64,000 nucleotides of DNA, taken from the NCBI RefSeq assembly GCF_002884445.1, contig NZ_KZ614144.1:5231212-5295211 (forward strand), written 5' to 3'. The position numbers and the translations under genes were made by a program. Under the pieces are notes generated by a model, which was given only the letters and a program-made list of their open reading frames with translations, was not told where the DNA came from and searched no databases. Below are positions 33,901-43,148 of this stretch, in pieces. Source of the DNA: Paenibacillus castaneae. GTDB lineage: Bacteria > Bacillota > Bacilli > Paenibacillales > Paenibacillaceae. Each line of letters starts with the position of its first letter. Position 1 is the stretch's first letter.

Positions 33901-36004
33901 CAAAATCTTCTTTGAAATAAATATTATCTGGTTCACTCATAATATGGCCCGCTGGCAAATAGGCGCTTGGGAAATCCTTCGTAACGCCAATTCGATCATA
34001 CTCCATTAAAGAATCATCAAAACTGCCAATTTGGCTTACAAGAGAACCATAATCAATATTGGTGTTCGTTAGCTTTATGTTGTCTCCATACTGATAGATC
34101 GTATTCAATTCCACATTAAAGTTTTGTGGATTGATGACTTTCAGATTACTGAGTTCAAACCCAGAAGCTCCTACATCCAAATTGATACCGTTTGGTGCGA
34201 AGTCCGTCATACTAGGATTAGCTCCTACAGTGTCGATAACCATCTGATTGATATAGTTAGGTTTGGATTGACCTGAACCTCTATATGAATTCATAGAGAA
34301 AAATGCGCCATCATCTCCGCCATCCTGTTGACTATTGTGCAAGTAGATATATGAGAAATTGTTATGATGGGCATATAAATCAGTCATAATATTATAATTT
34401 TTATCCCCATTCGGAAAGGCAACGTTAGGATTACGACTATAACCGCCTGTAATAAATATGCCTCTTCTTGGCGTGTTGTAAATTTCCAGATGTGAGAGCG
34501 TGTTATAACCTGCATTATTGATTGTAACACCAGCAGTTTGACCGACTAACTGACCGATATCATGAATAATCGAATTGGTAACCGTATTATCTCTGCTATA
34601 GCCATCTCCGCTTGCATCTCCGCCGGTGCCGGGATAACCTCCTTCAATATTAACACCGCCATGTCCAGTATGTTCGATAAGGCTGTCTTTAATTGTCGTA
34701 TACTGGTTAGCTAAATAAAGTTCGATCCCAAACATGCCCGCATTTTTTATATGTGTTTTGGATATCGTGATGTTATTCGTGTTGGACAACGTAATGACGC
34801 CAACCTGAAACTCTACTCGTTCAGATTGTTCGGCATATGACGGTTGTGTGCTGCCTGCTGCTTCTGGTGGGTAGTACCCTAAGCCAACGCCAGCATCTCC
34901 CCAGTTCCAACCGTAGGCATAATAGTCAGGGAAATTCGTATCTTTAAATGTCAAACCACTGAATGTAATATGTGATACCATGCTTGTACGAGATGCACCC
35001 TTGATATCTATAATTTTTTCCACAGCTGGGATGACGATATTTTGATCTTCTATATTTCCCGAGTCAGCTAGCGGATAGTAATAAAGATATCCCGTTTTTT
35101 TGTTATAATAATATTCGCCCGGTTGATCCAAAAACCCTAAATTCCCTTGTAAAAAGTATCTCGCGTTATTGCCTGTTGCATATTTTGGACGATATTTATG
35201 TGGTTCTCCCGGTACTGTTTTGTAGGTCAATGTACGTGATGAAGCATCAATGCTAGCTACCGGAATCGTATCTGTCATCCAATCCCAGTATCCCCCGTCC
35301 CACATATATACTTGTGCGTCTAAGTCGCCGCGCGTCTGTGCATTTTCTAAGCCAGCTAATGATTCCGCATCCAAATCACCCGCATGATACACTAATGAAG
35401 ATATTCCACCGCCAGCTGATCTCATATATTCTGTGGACGAAGCTGGAAATCTAGGATCAGCCTTTTTGTTTTTCGTGCGTGCCATCGTTGCACGAGCATC
35501 ATTCACATATAGAGTATTGAAGTTTACTTCTGTTCCCACATTCGTTTTGTATACACTTCCCGCTGCTACAGCAGGTAAATCTTCATCCGCGTCTGTACGG
35601 GTTACTGGCTCCCATGCCGATGTCACTTTATTGCCGCCGATAAATTGCACGCTTCCTAATTCATCTAAATTTCTATAGATAATGTCAAAGCCATTTGTTC
35701 CCGAATCGCTTTCATTGAATGCGATCGTCTCGTCAACATAATAGCTACCAGCAGCTATAAATACATAAATATCTCCTGTCATATCGCTATTAATTAAGCG
35801 AACAGCATCCCTAGCCGCTTGCATCGTAGCGAATGGATGGTCGTATGACCCATCATTCGTGTCGCTACCTGTTGGTGCAACAAAAAATTGTGCTTGTATT
35901 TTGCCTTCCGTCATGCTTGAAGCCTGTACATTTATTCCCGAGCCTAAAAATGTCGTAATTAACATACTCAGAACAATCAAAACGCTTAAATGCTTTTTAA
36001 CCAT
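30962..36004 (-). CDS. SLH-anchored right-handed beta-helix surface protein, paralogue 1
   Basis: The 1680-residue secreted protein has a signal peptide (1-29, ending VQASS), a beta-helix domain (about 40-700; FVAPTGSDTNDGSYDHPFAT, many Asn-rich rungs such as NNITISKTHIKNAG), two LamG-like jelly rolls (about 715-890, 915-1100), a cadherin-like sandwich, bacterial Ig-like domains, an FN3 domain (about 1375-1465), a Gly/Pro/Asp linker and three C-terminal SLH repeats with ITRAE-type motifs that bind pyruvylated wall polymer. Such helices occur in polysaccharide lyases and hydrolases (including GH141-like fucosidases); the exact activity is not readable. GGAGGAAGATGAA precedes the ATG. A close paralogue ends the cluster at 56545-61725. 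Confidence 0.85.
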   Translation of the reverse strand: MVKKHLSVLIVLSMLITTFLGSGINVQASSMTEGKIQAQFFVAPTGSDTNDGSYDHPFATMQAARDAVRLINSDMTGDIYVFIAAGSYYVDETIAFNESDSGTNGFDIIYRNLDELGSVQFIGGNKVTSAWEPVTRTDADEDLPAVAAGSVYKTNVGTEVNFNTLYVNDARATMARTKNKKADPRFPASSTEYMRSAGGGISSLVYHAGDLDAESLAGLENAQTRGDLDAQVYMWDGGYWDWMTDTIPVASIDASSRTLTYKTVPGEPHKYRPKYATGNNARYFLQGNLGFLDQPGEYYYNKKTGYLYYYPLADSGNIEDQNIVIPAVEKIIDIKGASRTSMVSHITFSGLTFKDTNFPDYYAYGWNWGDAGVGLGYYPPEAAGSTQPSYAEQSERVEFQVGVITLSNTNNITISKTHIKNAGMFGIELYLANQYTTIKDSLIEHTGHGGVNIEGGYPGTGGDASGDGYSRDNTVTNSIIHDIGQLVGQTAGVTINNAGYNTLSHLEIYNTPRRGIFITGGYSRNPNVAFPNGDKNYNIMTDLYAHHNNFSYIYLHNSQQDGGDDGAFFSMNSYRGSGQSKPNYINQMVIDTVGANPSMTDFAPNGINLDVGASGFELSNLKVINPQNFNVELNTIYQYGDNIKLTNTNIDYGSLVSQIGSFDDSLMEYDRIGVTKDFPSAYLPAGHIMSEPDNIYFKEDFEHDIDFSKWSYTGTAPVLTTEWMSEGVLDGKQGLKVDSNKAAGAKPVLYRSFADALNKIVTVKMFDRQNKNLASYDSGVQNSSNVKSLVRADDGTHILGLGIDVGVDSNYYVMSNDGAVTASAVPRTYGWHELKWDYTSGTDVKLYIDEVLVSTNTTLTSFNKISIGSDDGFGISYYDQLYIYGGEEASDPGSVSTPTAPDYNSSNDNVVQLDESFEDGVTPDFISNNRSTMSVIDDPNDPNNKILESINADGSNFYEMGALWNNYIFNLKWKFGGWGTEDILGQAYDNFTIYVMAAAINGTTANNPAAYQVIYRRNKNGTTGFPAGTSYFEVNKHTSSSDISLGRSAVPVGFVATDWHDFQIQTYGGKVGFVVDGSTLLTVNDGTYTYGGVGFGGINSTVYMDDFKITSNPTYVNYGANFNLGNATLSGNFNPNWYLYEASIDDVLQPVTLVRPEPILAGSSTKVELNGDNITEQFTDYTTPIELSNLIYGRNTLVLSEITSAGTKSYTINIEKTYTISSIETIDSLTTELGTAPVLPTSADVTFEDGSSKTVSIKWDHVKSAQYKQSGTFTVSGQLVGVNETVSATVNVVGLESIGELEAVFTTAGTAPTLAETISTQFTDGSQDLALTFAEFNPAMYAKAGTIIAVATIDQYQVDVLQKVIVQSDPSTSDDLIAPTWPENAAVTASKITKNSLTLSWTAALDAVGVTAYKVTWDSGKVIVDGDVNFIDISGLNAGTKYTFKIEASDAAGNWSTDGPVVSVNTDGSGSSGGDPSTGTPGDGGNAPDPGDTSGNGGEPSTDIVLRDVSGHWAKASIEEAIKLGFITGYTDGTFRPNAQTTRSEFATMLSRALKLEGEGEELTFADLDQIPAWARPYIARTTAAGILQGYEDHSFRSDRNITRAEMAVMIVRALGYKVDSNAQTTFADTDTIPAWAKPYVAAAYEAGLIKGRGNNLFAPNENATRAEAVTMILALLKYE

Positions 36005-36099
36005 TTCATCTTCCTCCAGTCGTTCATCAAATAAACATTTACAAATCTGGTTTTTGGCCTCTGCATAAGTCTTAGCTGATCAAGCAGCTACAGGATTAA

Positions 36100-36113
36100 T
36101 AAAACCGCTTACA
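36100..36113. promoter_or_regulatory. cre-like catabolite repression site upstream of SLH gene 1
   Basis: Read on the minus strand the site is TGTAAGCGGTTTTA, matching the CcpA consensus TGWAANCGNTNWCA except at one base. It lies about 96 nt before the SLH start, near a TTGTAA element. CcpA binding is inferred. The rest of 36005-36219 shows no gene. Confidence 0.45.
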
Positions 36114-36219
36114 AAATAATAAATATTGAGATCCCCCCTCATTTACATTTGAAATCTGTAAATTCGACTACCATTCTAGACTACTGTGCACTGAAATAAT
36201 TAATAGTCCAAAAAGTAAC

Positions 36220-36246
36220 AAGATCTCTGTATTTCTCAGAGATCTT
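36220..36246 (-). terminator. Terminator after the GH43 gene
   Basis: AAGATCTCTG (36220-36229) pairs with CAGAGATCTT (36237-36246), loop 7 nt, 54 nt after the GH43 stop. On the minus strand it is followed by GTTACTTTTT. Confidence 0.7.
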
Positions 36247-36299
36247 ATCTAAATAGTTGCTTTTTCTCTGATTTGTTGATTTTATGTGGTAAACATGTA

Positions 36300-37901
36300 C
36301 TAAGTTAACCCCTTATAATCAAACGTTTCAAATGTCGCATACCCTTCCTCGTGTCCTCTAACGCCCTTCGCATACACACCAACACGAGGAGCCGTAAAGC
36401 ATAAAAATCGCGTATGGCGTTCGGGATATAGATATTCCGCAGATAATTCAATTCCGATATCCGTATAAGTTGCCCCATCTAGAGAATACGAGAAGGTAAA
36501 GATTTCCATTTTTGAGTGTAATTGCGCTTTGAGCCAGACCGCCGAGGCTGCTTCCGCAGGGAGCAATACCCGCGCGAGATTTTTTTTGCCGACAGCAACG
36601 TAATAATCAACCTCCAGGTAAAGTCCGTCGCTCTCCTGGTTTTCGTGTAAGCGACTCACATCGAAGGTCTGCCCTGCAGTTTGCCCGATTCCGTTCCGTA
36701 TGGAGAAAAATAGAAATGCGTCGGAATCACGGTACAAAGTTAATCCCGCTTCTTCTCCCCGGCTCTTCGAATCAAATACTAGCTTCGTCGTCACTTCGAA
36801 GCCGAAATGATTCCAGCGCCGGGTTAAGATAAGCGTAGATTGAAGACCATAGGGGATGAACGGTTTACAGGAAATCTGAAGTCCTTCTGGCGTCAATCGG
36901 AATCCATCATCTACTGGATGACGTACCCATTCCCATTCTGGTAATAATTCCGGCCCAGAAAATGTATCTACCGATTCGAAGTTCGGTACGTCCATGTTCT
37001 CCATGTACGGAATAGTAATCTCATCCATCGGAACTCCCTCGTCTCCGACAACGAACCAATCATCTTCTGTCCAATGAACTGGCTGTAGGAACGTTTCTCG
37101 GCCGAGTGGACAGAAACCACCCGGCGTAAGAGGACGACCGCCGAGATGATACATCCACCAATTTCCTGATTCATCCTGTACCAATTTTCCATGACCCGCT
37201 TTTTGAATGCGTTTCTCTGGATCCTTCTGAGTAAGTACTGGATTGTGCGGACATGGTACGTAAGGTCCCCAAATCGATCGACTTCGCGCTAGCGTTTCCT
37301 TATGCTCGAAGAAAGTGCCTCCTTCCGCTAGCATGAGATAGTACCAACCATTTCTTTTTACTAGATGAGGTGCTTCTGGGGCGGAACCGCCCGTTCCTGG
37401 CCATACTTGCTTCGCTTCTCCGATCAGTCGCGAACCATCCCGCGCCATTTCATGCACCCAACCGCCACCGAATGCCAAGTAGCGTTTTCCGTTATCGTCG
37501 TTGAAGATAGACGGATCGATAAAATGATGGTTCAACTCTATCGCTTCGCTATACGGTCCTTCTGGACGGTCCGCGGTAAATAATAGATTCGTACATCTTG
37601 GTTGCCCGTGATAATACGGCACGACGACCCAAAATTTCCCATCATAATAAGAGATGTCTGGCGCGAATACACCGAATGAATCTGGCATTCCAGTCAAATC
37701 TAGTTGACTCTTACGAGTGATGACATGACCGATCGCTTTCCAATGAACCAAATCCCGAGAGTGAAGAACTTGCACACCAGGGAAAAACTGAAACGTTGAC
37801 GTTACCATATAATAGTCCGAGCCGACGCGCACAATCGAAGGATCAGGATTGTCTCCTGGCAGCACTGGATTCTTTAAGGTAGCTTCTTCAATAATGTTCA
37901 T
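36300..37901 (-). CDS. Glycoside hydrolase family 43 (beta-xylosidase/arabinofuranosidase-like)
   Basis: The 533-residue cytoplasmic protein has a five-bladed propeller with the GH43 triad: base Asp in GDNPDPSIVR (near residue 15), pKa-tuning Asp in HFIDPSIF, acid Glu in SAPEAPHL, followed by a C-terminal beta-sandwich (FEVTTKLVFDSKSRGEEAGL) of the beta-xylosidase C2 type. It removes xylose or arabinose from short chains. The ATG at 37901 is chosen because homology begins there and GGGAGG lies 10 nt upstream within the mutarotase gene end; a frame to 37991 is overlap only. Third gene after Gfo/Idh and mutarotase. Confidence 0.88.
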   Translation of the reverse strand: MNIIEEATLKNPVLPGDNPDPSIVRVGSDYYMVTSTFQFFPGVQVLHSRDLVHWKAIGHVITRKSQLDLTGMPDSFGVFAPDISYYDGKFWVVVPYYHGQPRCTNLLFTADRPEGPYSEAIELNHHFIDPSIFNDDNGKRYLAFGGGWVHEMARDGSRLIGEAKQVWPGTGGSAPEAPHLVKRNGWYYLMLAEGGTFFEHKETLARSRSIWGPYVPCPHNPVLTQKDPEKRIQKAGHGKLVQDESGNWWMYHLGGRPLTPGGFCPLGRETFLQPVHWTEDDWFVVGDEGVPMDEITIPYMENMDVPNFESVDTFSGPELLPEWEWVRHPVDDGFRLTPEGLQISCKPFIPYGLQSTLILTRRWNHFGFEVTTKLVFDSKSRGEEAGLTLYRDSDAFLFFSIRNGIGQTAGQTFDVSRLHENQESDGLYLEVDYYVAVGKKNLARVLLPAEAASAVWLKAQLHSKMEIFTFSYSLDGATYTDIGIELSAEYLYPERHTRFLCFTAPRVGVYAKGVRGHEEGYATFETFDYKGLT

Positions 37902-37906
37902 CCTGC

Positions 37907-38224
37907 TTAATCCTCCCTTCGCGTAAACGTGAATATTTCGTTTGCATCTACCCACATCTCCGAGAAACAGGCACCAGTGAGCTGTTGCCATCGCCTTTCA
38001 ACAACAGGATCGACGAATCTACCTTGTACTTCAAATGTGGAATCCGATTCTACAATCATGAACAAACTTAATCCGTCCCGAAAAATTCGCAATGAAATAA
38101 TGCCCGCTTCCTGCATATATTTCTTATTCAGCTCGGGAATTTCATTATGTAGCTGCTCATAGTGTTCAACTTGATCAGCATATAGCTTAGCTATTTTACA
38201 TTCGATTGTGCGCGTCGTAGACAC
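37907..38224 (-). CDS. L-rhamnose mutarotase family protein
   Basis: The 105-residue protein matches the RhaM ferredoxin-like fold: HYEQLHNEIPELNKKYMQEAGI, then ISLRIFRDGLSLFMIVE and VERRWQQLTGAC. It interconverts alpha and beta anomers of L-rhamnose or a similar 6-deoxysugar. The start is the GTG at 38224, since GAGG lies 8 nt upstream; GTG at 38233 is the alternative. It sits 23 nt after the Gfo/Idh gene and 5 nt before GH43, so one operon. Confidence 0.85.
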   Translation of the reverse strand: MSTTRTIECKIAKLYADQVEHYEQLHNEIPELNKKYMQEAGIISLRIFRDGLSLFMIVESDSTFEVQGRFVDPVVERRWQQLTGACFSEMWVDANEIFTFTRRED

Positions 38225-38247
38225 GGATACCACCTCACGATTTCGAC

Positions 38248-39525
38248 TTATTTATCGTTTTTTTTCAATTCCTCTATATAATCCGGCATCAGGATGACAC
38301 GGCTTTCCAAGCGTGACTTTTCTGCGGCGAATGCAATAAGATGACTTTTAATAGAAGCGTCTGCCCCAGTAAGCGCTTTATCTCTACCATCGCTTTGCAC
38401 CAATCGCACAAAGTCATGCATAATACCGCTATCTCCGCCACCATGTCCTGCCAAATCATTATCTAATTGGATTGTCTCCGTCTGGCGAGTACTAAAGTTT
38501 GTTACTTCGATAACATTCTTGTCCGTATTCGCCCGAATCTGTCCGAGTGAGCCCATCAGCTTCATCGATCGACCGCCTTCCATAGTAAAAGCACTCATCG
38601 TAAAGGACACGGTAACCTCATTGGCAAATTCCATATTAACTACTTGATGATCTACCACATTATTATCGCAATGGTACACACATCTTCCGTAAATCCCATC
38701 TTTCAATTGACGAAGAACACCCTCGTCGCTTGTATCATTGCTAACAACGGAACGGAGCACTTCTCCTACCCAGTCATCCCGCTCCAGATACGTCTTAGGG
38801 GCATAATATGGGCATGTATCTTGAACAGGACAACCATCCAAACAGTATTTAGGGGCTCCTTCAGGCGCATTCTCTTTTTTGAAATGAGTCAAGGCACCGA
38901 ATGAAGAGACTTTAGTACAATCTGAATCCACCAGCCATTGAATGATATCCATGTCGTGACAGCTTTTCGCTAGAATCATCGGGCTTGATACTTCCGAATC
39001 CCGCCAATTTCCTCGGACAAAGCTATGTGCCTGGTGCCGATGCTCCACGTTTTCCGTATGTTGTATCGAAATAAGGTTGCCGATTTGACCACTCGCAATG
39101 ATTTCTTTGATTTTCGAGAAAAAATCAGTATAGCGAAGCACGTGACAAATCGAAAATACACGATTATATTTCTCGGCATATTCTCCCATAATGATGCATT
39201 CTAACGGATCGGGTGACATCGGTTTTTCCAATAGAACGTGGTACCCTTTCTCCAATGCCTTAATCGTAGGTTCGAAATGCATTTTGTCTTGCGTACAAAT
39301 TAGAATAGCATCCGCTAGTTTAGGGCCTGCAAGAAGCTCCTCCCAATTTGCATAACAATTCTCCTTAGAAATACGATGTTCTTGCTGGAATAACTCTCTC
39401 CGCTTTGGATCGGTATCCGCAACAGCAACAAATTGCATTTCTTCCGGATATTTCAATGCGAAAGGAGCATACGCTCCCGCGCCTCTTTGTCCGGCCCCAA
39501 TTAGCACTGCAGTAATTTTCCTCAT
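38248..39525 (-). CDS. Gfo/Idh/MocA-family oxidoreductase, paralogue 1
   Basis: The 425-residue protein has an N-terminal Rossmann fold (VLIGAGQRGAGAY), the EKP motif (LLEKPMSPDP) that carries the catalytic Lys, and a C-terminal alpha/beta substrate domain. A Cys cluster CLDGCPVQDTCPYYAP (CX3CX5C) and GRCVYHC suggest a structural metal or Fe-S site found in a branch of the family. These enzymes oxidise or epimerise sugars using NAD(P). It leads the Gfo-mutarotase-GH43 operon. A second copy, about 80% identical by eye, is at 50754-52028. Confidence 0.88.
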   Translation of the reverse strand: MRKITAVLIGAGQRGAGAYAPFALKYPEEMQFVAVADTDPKRRELFQQEHRISKENCYANWEELLAGPKLADAILICTQDKMHFEPTIKALEKGYHVLLEKPMSPDPLECIIMGEYAEKYNRVFSICHVLRYTDFFSKIKEIIASGQIGNLISIQHTENVEHRHQAHSFVRGNWRDSEVSSPMILAKSCHDMDIIQWLVDSDCTKVSSFGALTHFKKENAPEGAPKYCLDGCPVQDTCPYYAPKTYLERDDWVGEVLRSVVSNDTSDEGVLRQLKDGIYGRCVYHCDNNVVDHQVVNMEFANEVTVSFTMSAFTMEGGRSMKLMGSLGQIRANTDKNVIEVTNFSTRQTETIQLDNDLAGHGGGDSGIMHDFVRLVQSDGRDKALTGADASIKSHLIAFAAEKSRLESRVILMPDYIEELKKNDK

Positions 39526-39560
39526 CTCTTTTTTTCCACTCCTTAAATGTCTATAGAAAA

Positions 39561-39601
39561 GGGAACTTTCCGGCTTTGAATGTAATATTCGGAAAGCTCC
39601 C
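39561..39601 (-). terminator. Terminator between binding-protein and Gfo/Idh genes
   Basis: GGGAACTTTCCG (39561-39572) pairs with CGGAAAGCTCCC (39590-39601) with one mismatch and a 17-nt loop. On the minus strand it is followed by TTTTCTATAG. It may allow partial read-through into the Gfo/Idh operon. Confidence 0.6.
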
Positions 39602-39627
39602 TCAACTATAAAACGTTATTCAAATAT

Positions 39628-41184
39628 TTATTTGCCGTTTACTTGACGCCAAGCATCCAATTGCTTTTGTTTTTCAGCAATAATCTTCTCAGATCCAGCT
39701 GTTTTAAGCTTCGCAACGAACTCCGGCAGAACTTTTTCCGGATCTGCTGTACCTGAAGAAAGTGCAGCCAAATATTGGTCGATTACTGCTTGGGTTTGAG
39801 CAATCTCTGACTTAACAGGTTCAACGTCGAAAGTAAAGCCCAAAATTGGCGACACATCAGCTGTTTTGTTCAATTCATCCCAAACTGTGGTCATATTCTG
39901 TTCCTCGTTCTGATTTTGCCAAACGATCATATTGTTACCGAATACCCATGGAACTACCGGATCATAACCACTATCTTTGATTTGTTCGATCTTGTTTTCG
40001 CCAACCTTCTTATAGTTAACATCTTCAATTCCGTAGTTTAGTAAATTTGAAACCTCTGGATCACTATTTAATAGCTCGATAAACATCATTGCACGTTCCG
40101 GATTCTCAGAAGTTTTGGAAATTGCAGTAAGCGTTGCTGACGCTAATGAAGTTGTTACGATCGGTTTAGTAATTAATTTGTCATACCACTCCACACTAGT
40201 TATTGACTTCAATTTACCTTGAGCATCATAAGGGCTCGTCGAATCATAATCTAGTCCTGCAGGCATTACTGCCGCGTATTTCGCTACTTTACGATCAGAG
40301 GAAACATCCTTAACCGTTGCTGCATCTTTACGCAAATATCCTTTTTCATACCAATCATGCAGCATTGTAATGAAACCTTTGTATTCCTCGGACTCATATT
40401 GATTCACAACTTTCAAATCTGAATCTACCAAAGATATTACACCTGGTGATTTGGCATCACCGATGCCATCGAATCCATGCATGTTAAGATTAAATAAATC
40501 CGATGCTGTTGAGTATTCTAGAGGTACCTTATTCGGTTCCCCGTTTTTCACTGCTTCCAAATAAACCTCTAGGTCAGATTGCTTAGTAACCGATTTCCAA
40601 TCGAAGTTATACTTATCCGCTAATTCCTTTTGAACCGAAATCCCTTGACCAGCTGCCATTGTTTGATAGTTAATAACACCGTAAATATTACCGTTTACTC
40701 TAGCCGCTTCCCATATTTTTGCGGGAACTCCTGATTTCGTAAGTGGTGCATACTGATCCATCAGATCGTCTAGCGGAAGGAATGCTCCTTTGGCTGCATT
40801 AGCAAAATAGTTGTTAAACCAAGATGCAGTAAAAGCAAGGTCGAATTTTTCACCAGAAGCGATCATAACTGTCATTTTTTGTTCATAGTTACCGAAATCA
40901 AGTGCATTTAATTTGACAGTTGCATTAATTTTTTCCTTTGTAATTACGTTCAGCGCATCTTCTATTGCCTGTTGGTTCTTTTGCGGCGGTGCGACATAAT
41001 AGTAACTCAGCTCAACTGGAGCTAGCGAATCAGGTGATTCAGATGTTGCTGCGTTTGGATCGGATGTGGGAGATGGCGTATTCTGTTTATCTGCCCCGCA
41101 TCCAGATAATAGTGCAGTGATGGAAAACGCGCCCACCAATGCTAGCGATACCCATTTGGAACGAATTGATCTTCTTTTTTTCAT
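39628..41184 (-). CDS. ABC transporter sugar-binding lipoprotein
   Basis: The 518-residue protein has a lipoprotein signal ending LLSGCG (Cys about residue 29), a Ser/Thr/Pro linker and a LplA-type solute-binding fold (LSYYYVAPPQKNQQAIEDAL, KFDLAFTASWF). Here the binding-protein gene comes last, after both permeases, the opposite of the LacI operon. AGAGGAGGG precedes the ATG. Ligand unknown; neighbours point to pectin or hemicellulose oligosaccharides. Confidence 0.9.
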   Translation of the reverse strand: MKKRRSIRSKWVSLALVGAFSITALLSGCGADKQNTPSPTSDPNAATSESPDSLAPVELSYYYVAPPQKNQQAIEDALNVITKEKINATVKLNALDFGNYEQKMTVMIASGEKFDLAFTASWFNNYFANAAKGAFLPLDDLMDQYAPLTKSGVPAKIWEAARVNGNIYGVINYQTMAAGQGISVQKELADKYNFDWKSVTKQSDLEVYLEAVKNGEPNKVPLEYSTASDLFNLNMHGFDGIGDAKSPGVISLVDSDLKVVNQYESEEYKGFITMLHDWYEKGYLRKDAATVKDVSSDRKVAKYAAVMPAGLDYDSTSPYDAQGKLKSITSVEWYDKLITKPIVTTSLASATLTAISKTSENPERAMMFIELLNSDPEVSNLLNYGIEDVNYKKVGENKIEQIKDSGYDPVVPWVFGNNMIVWQNQNEEQNMTTVWDELNKTADVSPILGFTFDVEPVKSEIAQTQAVIDQYLAALSSGTADPEKVLPEFVAKLKTAGSEKIIAEKQKQLDAWRQVNGK

Positions 41185-41226
41185 GTTGAAAAACCCTCCT
41201 CTTTATTGATGAAGCCTATATGTGAA

Positions 41227-41241
41227 TGCAGATAATCTGCA
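41227..41241 (-). promoter_or_regulatory. Intercistronic palindrome before the binding-protein gene
   Basis: TGCAGAT (41227-41233) pairs with ATCTGCA (41235-41241) around a single A in the 86-nt gap between permease and binding-protein genes. A single-base loop cannot close in RNA without fraying, so it is either a short mRNA hairpin or a DNA operator. Confidence 0.35.
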
Positions 41242-41270
41242 ATATCACCGAACCTAACGTACCGTTTACT

Positions 41271-42152
41271 TTATTCCTTAACGGCACCTACACTTAAGCC
41301 TTTGACAAAGTAACGCTGAAGGAACGGATAAGCAATTATAATCGGTCCAATCGCCAATATACATAACGCCATTCTTGCTGTTTCTCCAGGTAGTTCTACG
41401 ACAATATTGCGAGCTGCCGAGAATGCTGCAAGTGCATCAAGATTAGATAAGACGGATTGAAGTAAGAGCTGAAGCGGGAACAAATTGCGATTTTCAATAA
41501 ACAGCAAACCAAGCCACCAATCATTCCAATAAGCTATCGAGTTAAGCAATGCAATCGTTGCAAAAGAAGGCAACGATAATGGCGATACGATTTTGAAAAA
41601 AATACGCCATTCCCCAGCCCCATCAATTCGAGCGGATTCCATAATAGATTCTGGAATAGTACGGAAGAAATTTCGCATTAAGAGCACATTCCATGCAGAA
41701 ACTAAGTACGGCACGATCAGTACGAAAATCTGGTCTTTCATGTGTAGATACTGTGTGATCAGAATGTACCAAGGCACCAAACCACCATTAAACAACATCG
41801 TGAAAAAGACGTAGAACAGAACCGGTCGACGAAAACGTAATTCGCTGCGTGATAATGGATAAGAGAGTAAAGCAGTTACTATTACACTAAGCACTGTACC
41901 AACGACAGTTACGAATATGGTCACACCGTAAGCTCTAAATAGACTGTCAGCTGAGTTCATAACGTACTCATAGGCGAACCAAGTGAAATTTTCTGGAATG
42001 AGGCTATACCCTGAGCTAGCAATCGATCTCTCATCTGATAAAGAAATCGAAAACACGAGCACCAATGGCAATATACAAAAGAGACTGAAAACGGCTAGAA
42101 TAATGTTACTTATTATTTGACCTGAAAAAATGTTGCTACTTTTCTTTATCAT
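41271..42152 (-). CDS. Carbohydrate ABC transporter permease (YtcP/CUT1 type)
   Basis: The 293-residue protein has six membrane helices and the coupling loop ESARIDGAGEWRIFFKIVSPL (about residue 186). Its end, KGLSVGAVKE, is typical of the YtcP branch. GGGGAGGAGG precedes the ATG. It pairs with the LplB-type permease 18 nt upstream. Confidence 0.9.
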   Translation of the reverse strand: MIKKSSNIFSGQIISNIILAVFSLFCILPLVLVFSISLSDERSIASSGYSLIPENFTWFAYEYVMNSADSLFRAYGVTIFVTVVGTVLSVIVTALLSYPLSRSELRFRRPVLFYVFFTMLFNGGLVPWYILITQYLHMKDQIFVLIVPYLVSAWNVLLMRNFFRTIPESIMESARIDGAGEWRIFFKIVSPLSLPSFATIALLNSIAYWNDWWLGLLFIENRNLFPLQLLLQSVLSNLDALAAFSAARNIVVELPGETARMALCILAIGPIIIAYPFLQRYFVKGLSVGAVKE

Positions 42153-42170
42153 GATGTACCTCCTCCCCTT

Positions 42171-43148
42171 TTAGAACAATGCGTTTTCATTATTGAACTT
42201 GCGAACGATCCAATTGGATAAAACGACAAGAGTAAAACCAACTACAGATTGATATAACCCAATCGCTGAAGACATTCCGATATCTCCCATTGTTCTAAGA
42301 GCACGAAAAACATAGGTATCAATAACATCGGTCGTACTGAACAATAAGCCACTTTCTCTGGGCAAATTGTAAAACAGACCGAAATCAGCATAAAATATTT
42401 TGCCAAGCTGTAGCAAGAATAACGTCACGATAATCGGCGTTAACATAGGAATGGAAATACTCAGTGCTTGACGAATTTTCCCGGCACCTTCCATTTCAGC
42501 CGCTTCGTAATACGAATGATCGATTCCTGCTAATCCAGCGATAAAGATAACACTCAGATATCCAACAGTTTTCCATAAGTTAGCAATTGGAAGGATGTAT
42601 CTCCACTTCTCTGCATCCGAGTACCAATTCACGGAGTTAAAACCTAATGCATTTAAGAATTGATTAATAATTCCAAGATCAACGTTAAACAATGCATAAG
42701 ATATATAGCCTGCAACTACCCACGACATAAGAAAGGGAAGGAACATAGCGCTTTTATAAAATCCCGATAGATGACGATTTTTTATATCATTAAGTAAAAG
42801 TGAAAAAATTATAGCAATAAGTAATCCGCTTACAATAAAGATACCGTTGTAATAAATCGTATTAAACGTAATCCGAACAGCATCTTGGGAACTAAAGAAA
42901 AACTCAAAATTTTTAAACCCTGCCCAATCGCTCCCCAGTATGCCTTTTGATAAATTAAAATCTTTGAATGCCAAAATAACCCCGAACATTGGAATATAGT
43001 TAAAAACAAACAATAAAACTATTCCTGGAATCATCATCGTATAAAATGCTCGTTGGGATTTCCATTCGTTCCTCGATGGCAAAACAGACTTGATTTTTTT
43101 CCCAATACGAGAATGACTGCTAACTTCTACCCGAGATCCTTTATTCAT
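42171..43148 (-). CDS. Carbohydrate ABC transporter permease (LplB/CUT1 type)
   Basis: The 325-residue protein has a longer cytoplasmic head than usual (about 30 polar residues), six helices and the loop YEAAEMEGAGKIRQALSISI (about residue 219). It is the first gene of the importer operon and is divergent from the membrane AraC regulator, which probably activates it. No ATPase gene is linked. AGAGAGGAG precedes the ATG. Confidence 0.9.
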   Translation of the reverse strand: MNKGSRVEVSSHSRIGKKIKSVLPSRNEWKSQRAFYTMMIPGIVLLFVFNYIPMFGVILAFKDFNLSKGILGSDWAGFKNFEFFFSSQDAVRITFNTIYYNGIFIVSGLLIAIIFSLLLNDIKNRHLSGFYKSAMFLPFLMSWVVAGYISYALFNVDLGIINQFLNALGFNSVNWYSDAEKWRYILPIANLWKTVGYLSVIFIAGLAGIDHSYYEAAEMEGAGKIRQALSISIPMLTPIIVTLFLLQLGKIFYADFGLFYNLPRESGLLFSTTDVIDTYVFRALRTMGDIGMSSAIGLYQSVVGFTLVVLSNWIVRKFNNENALF

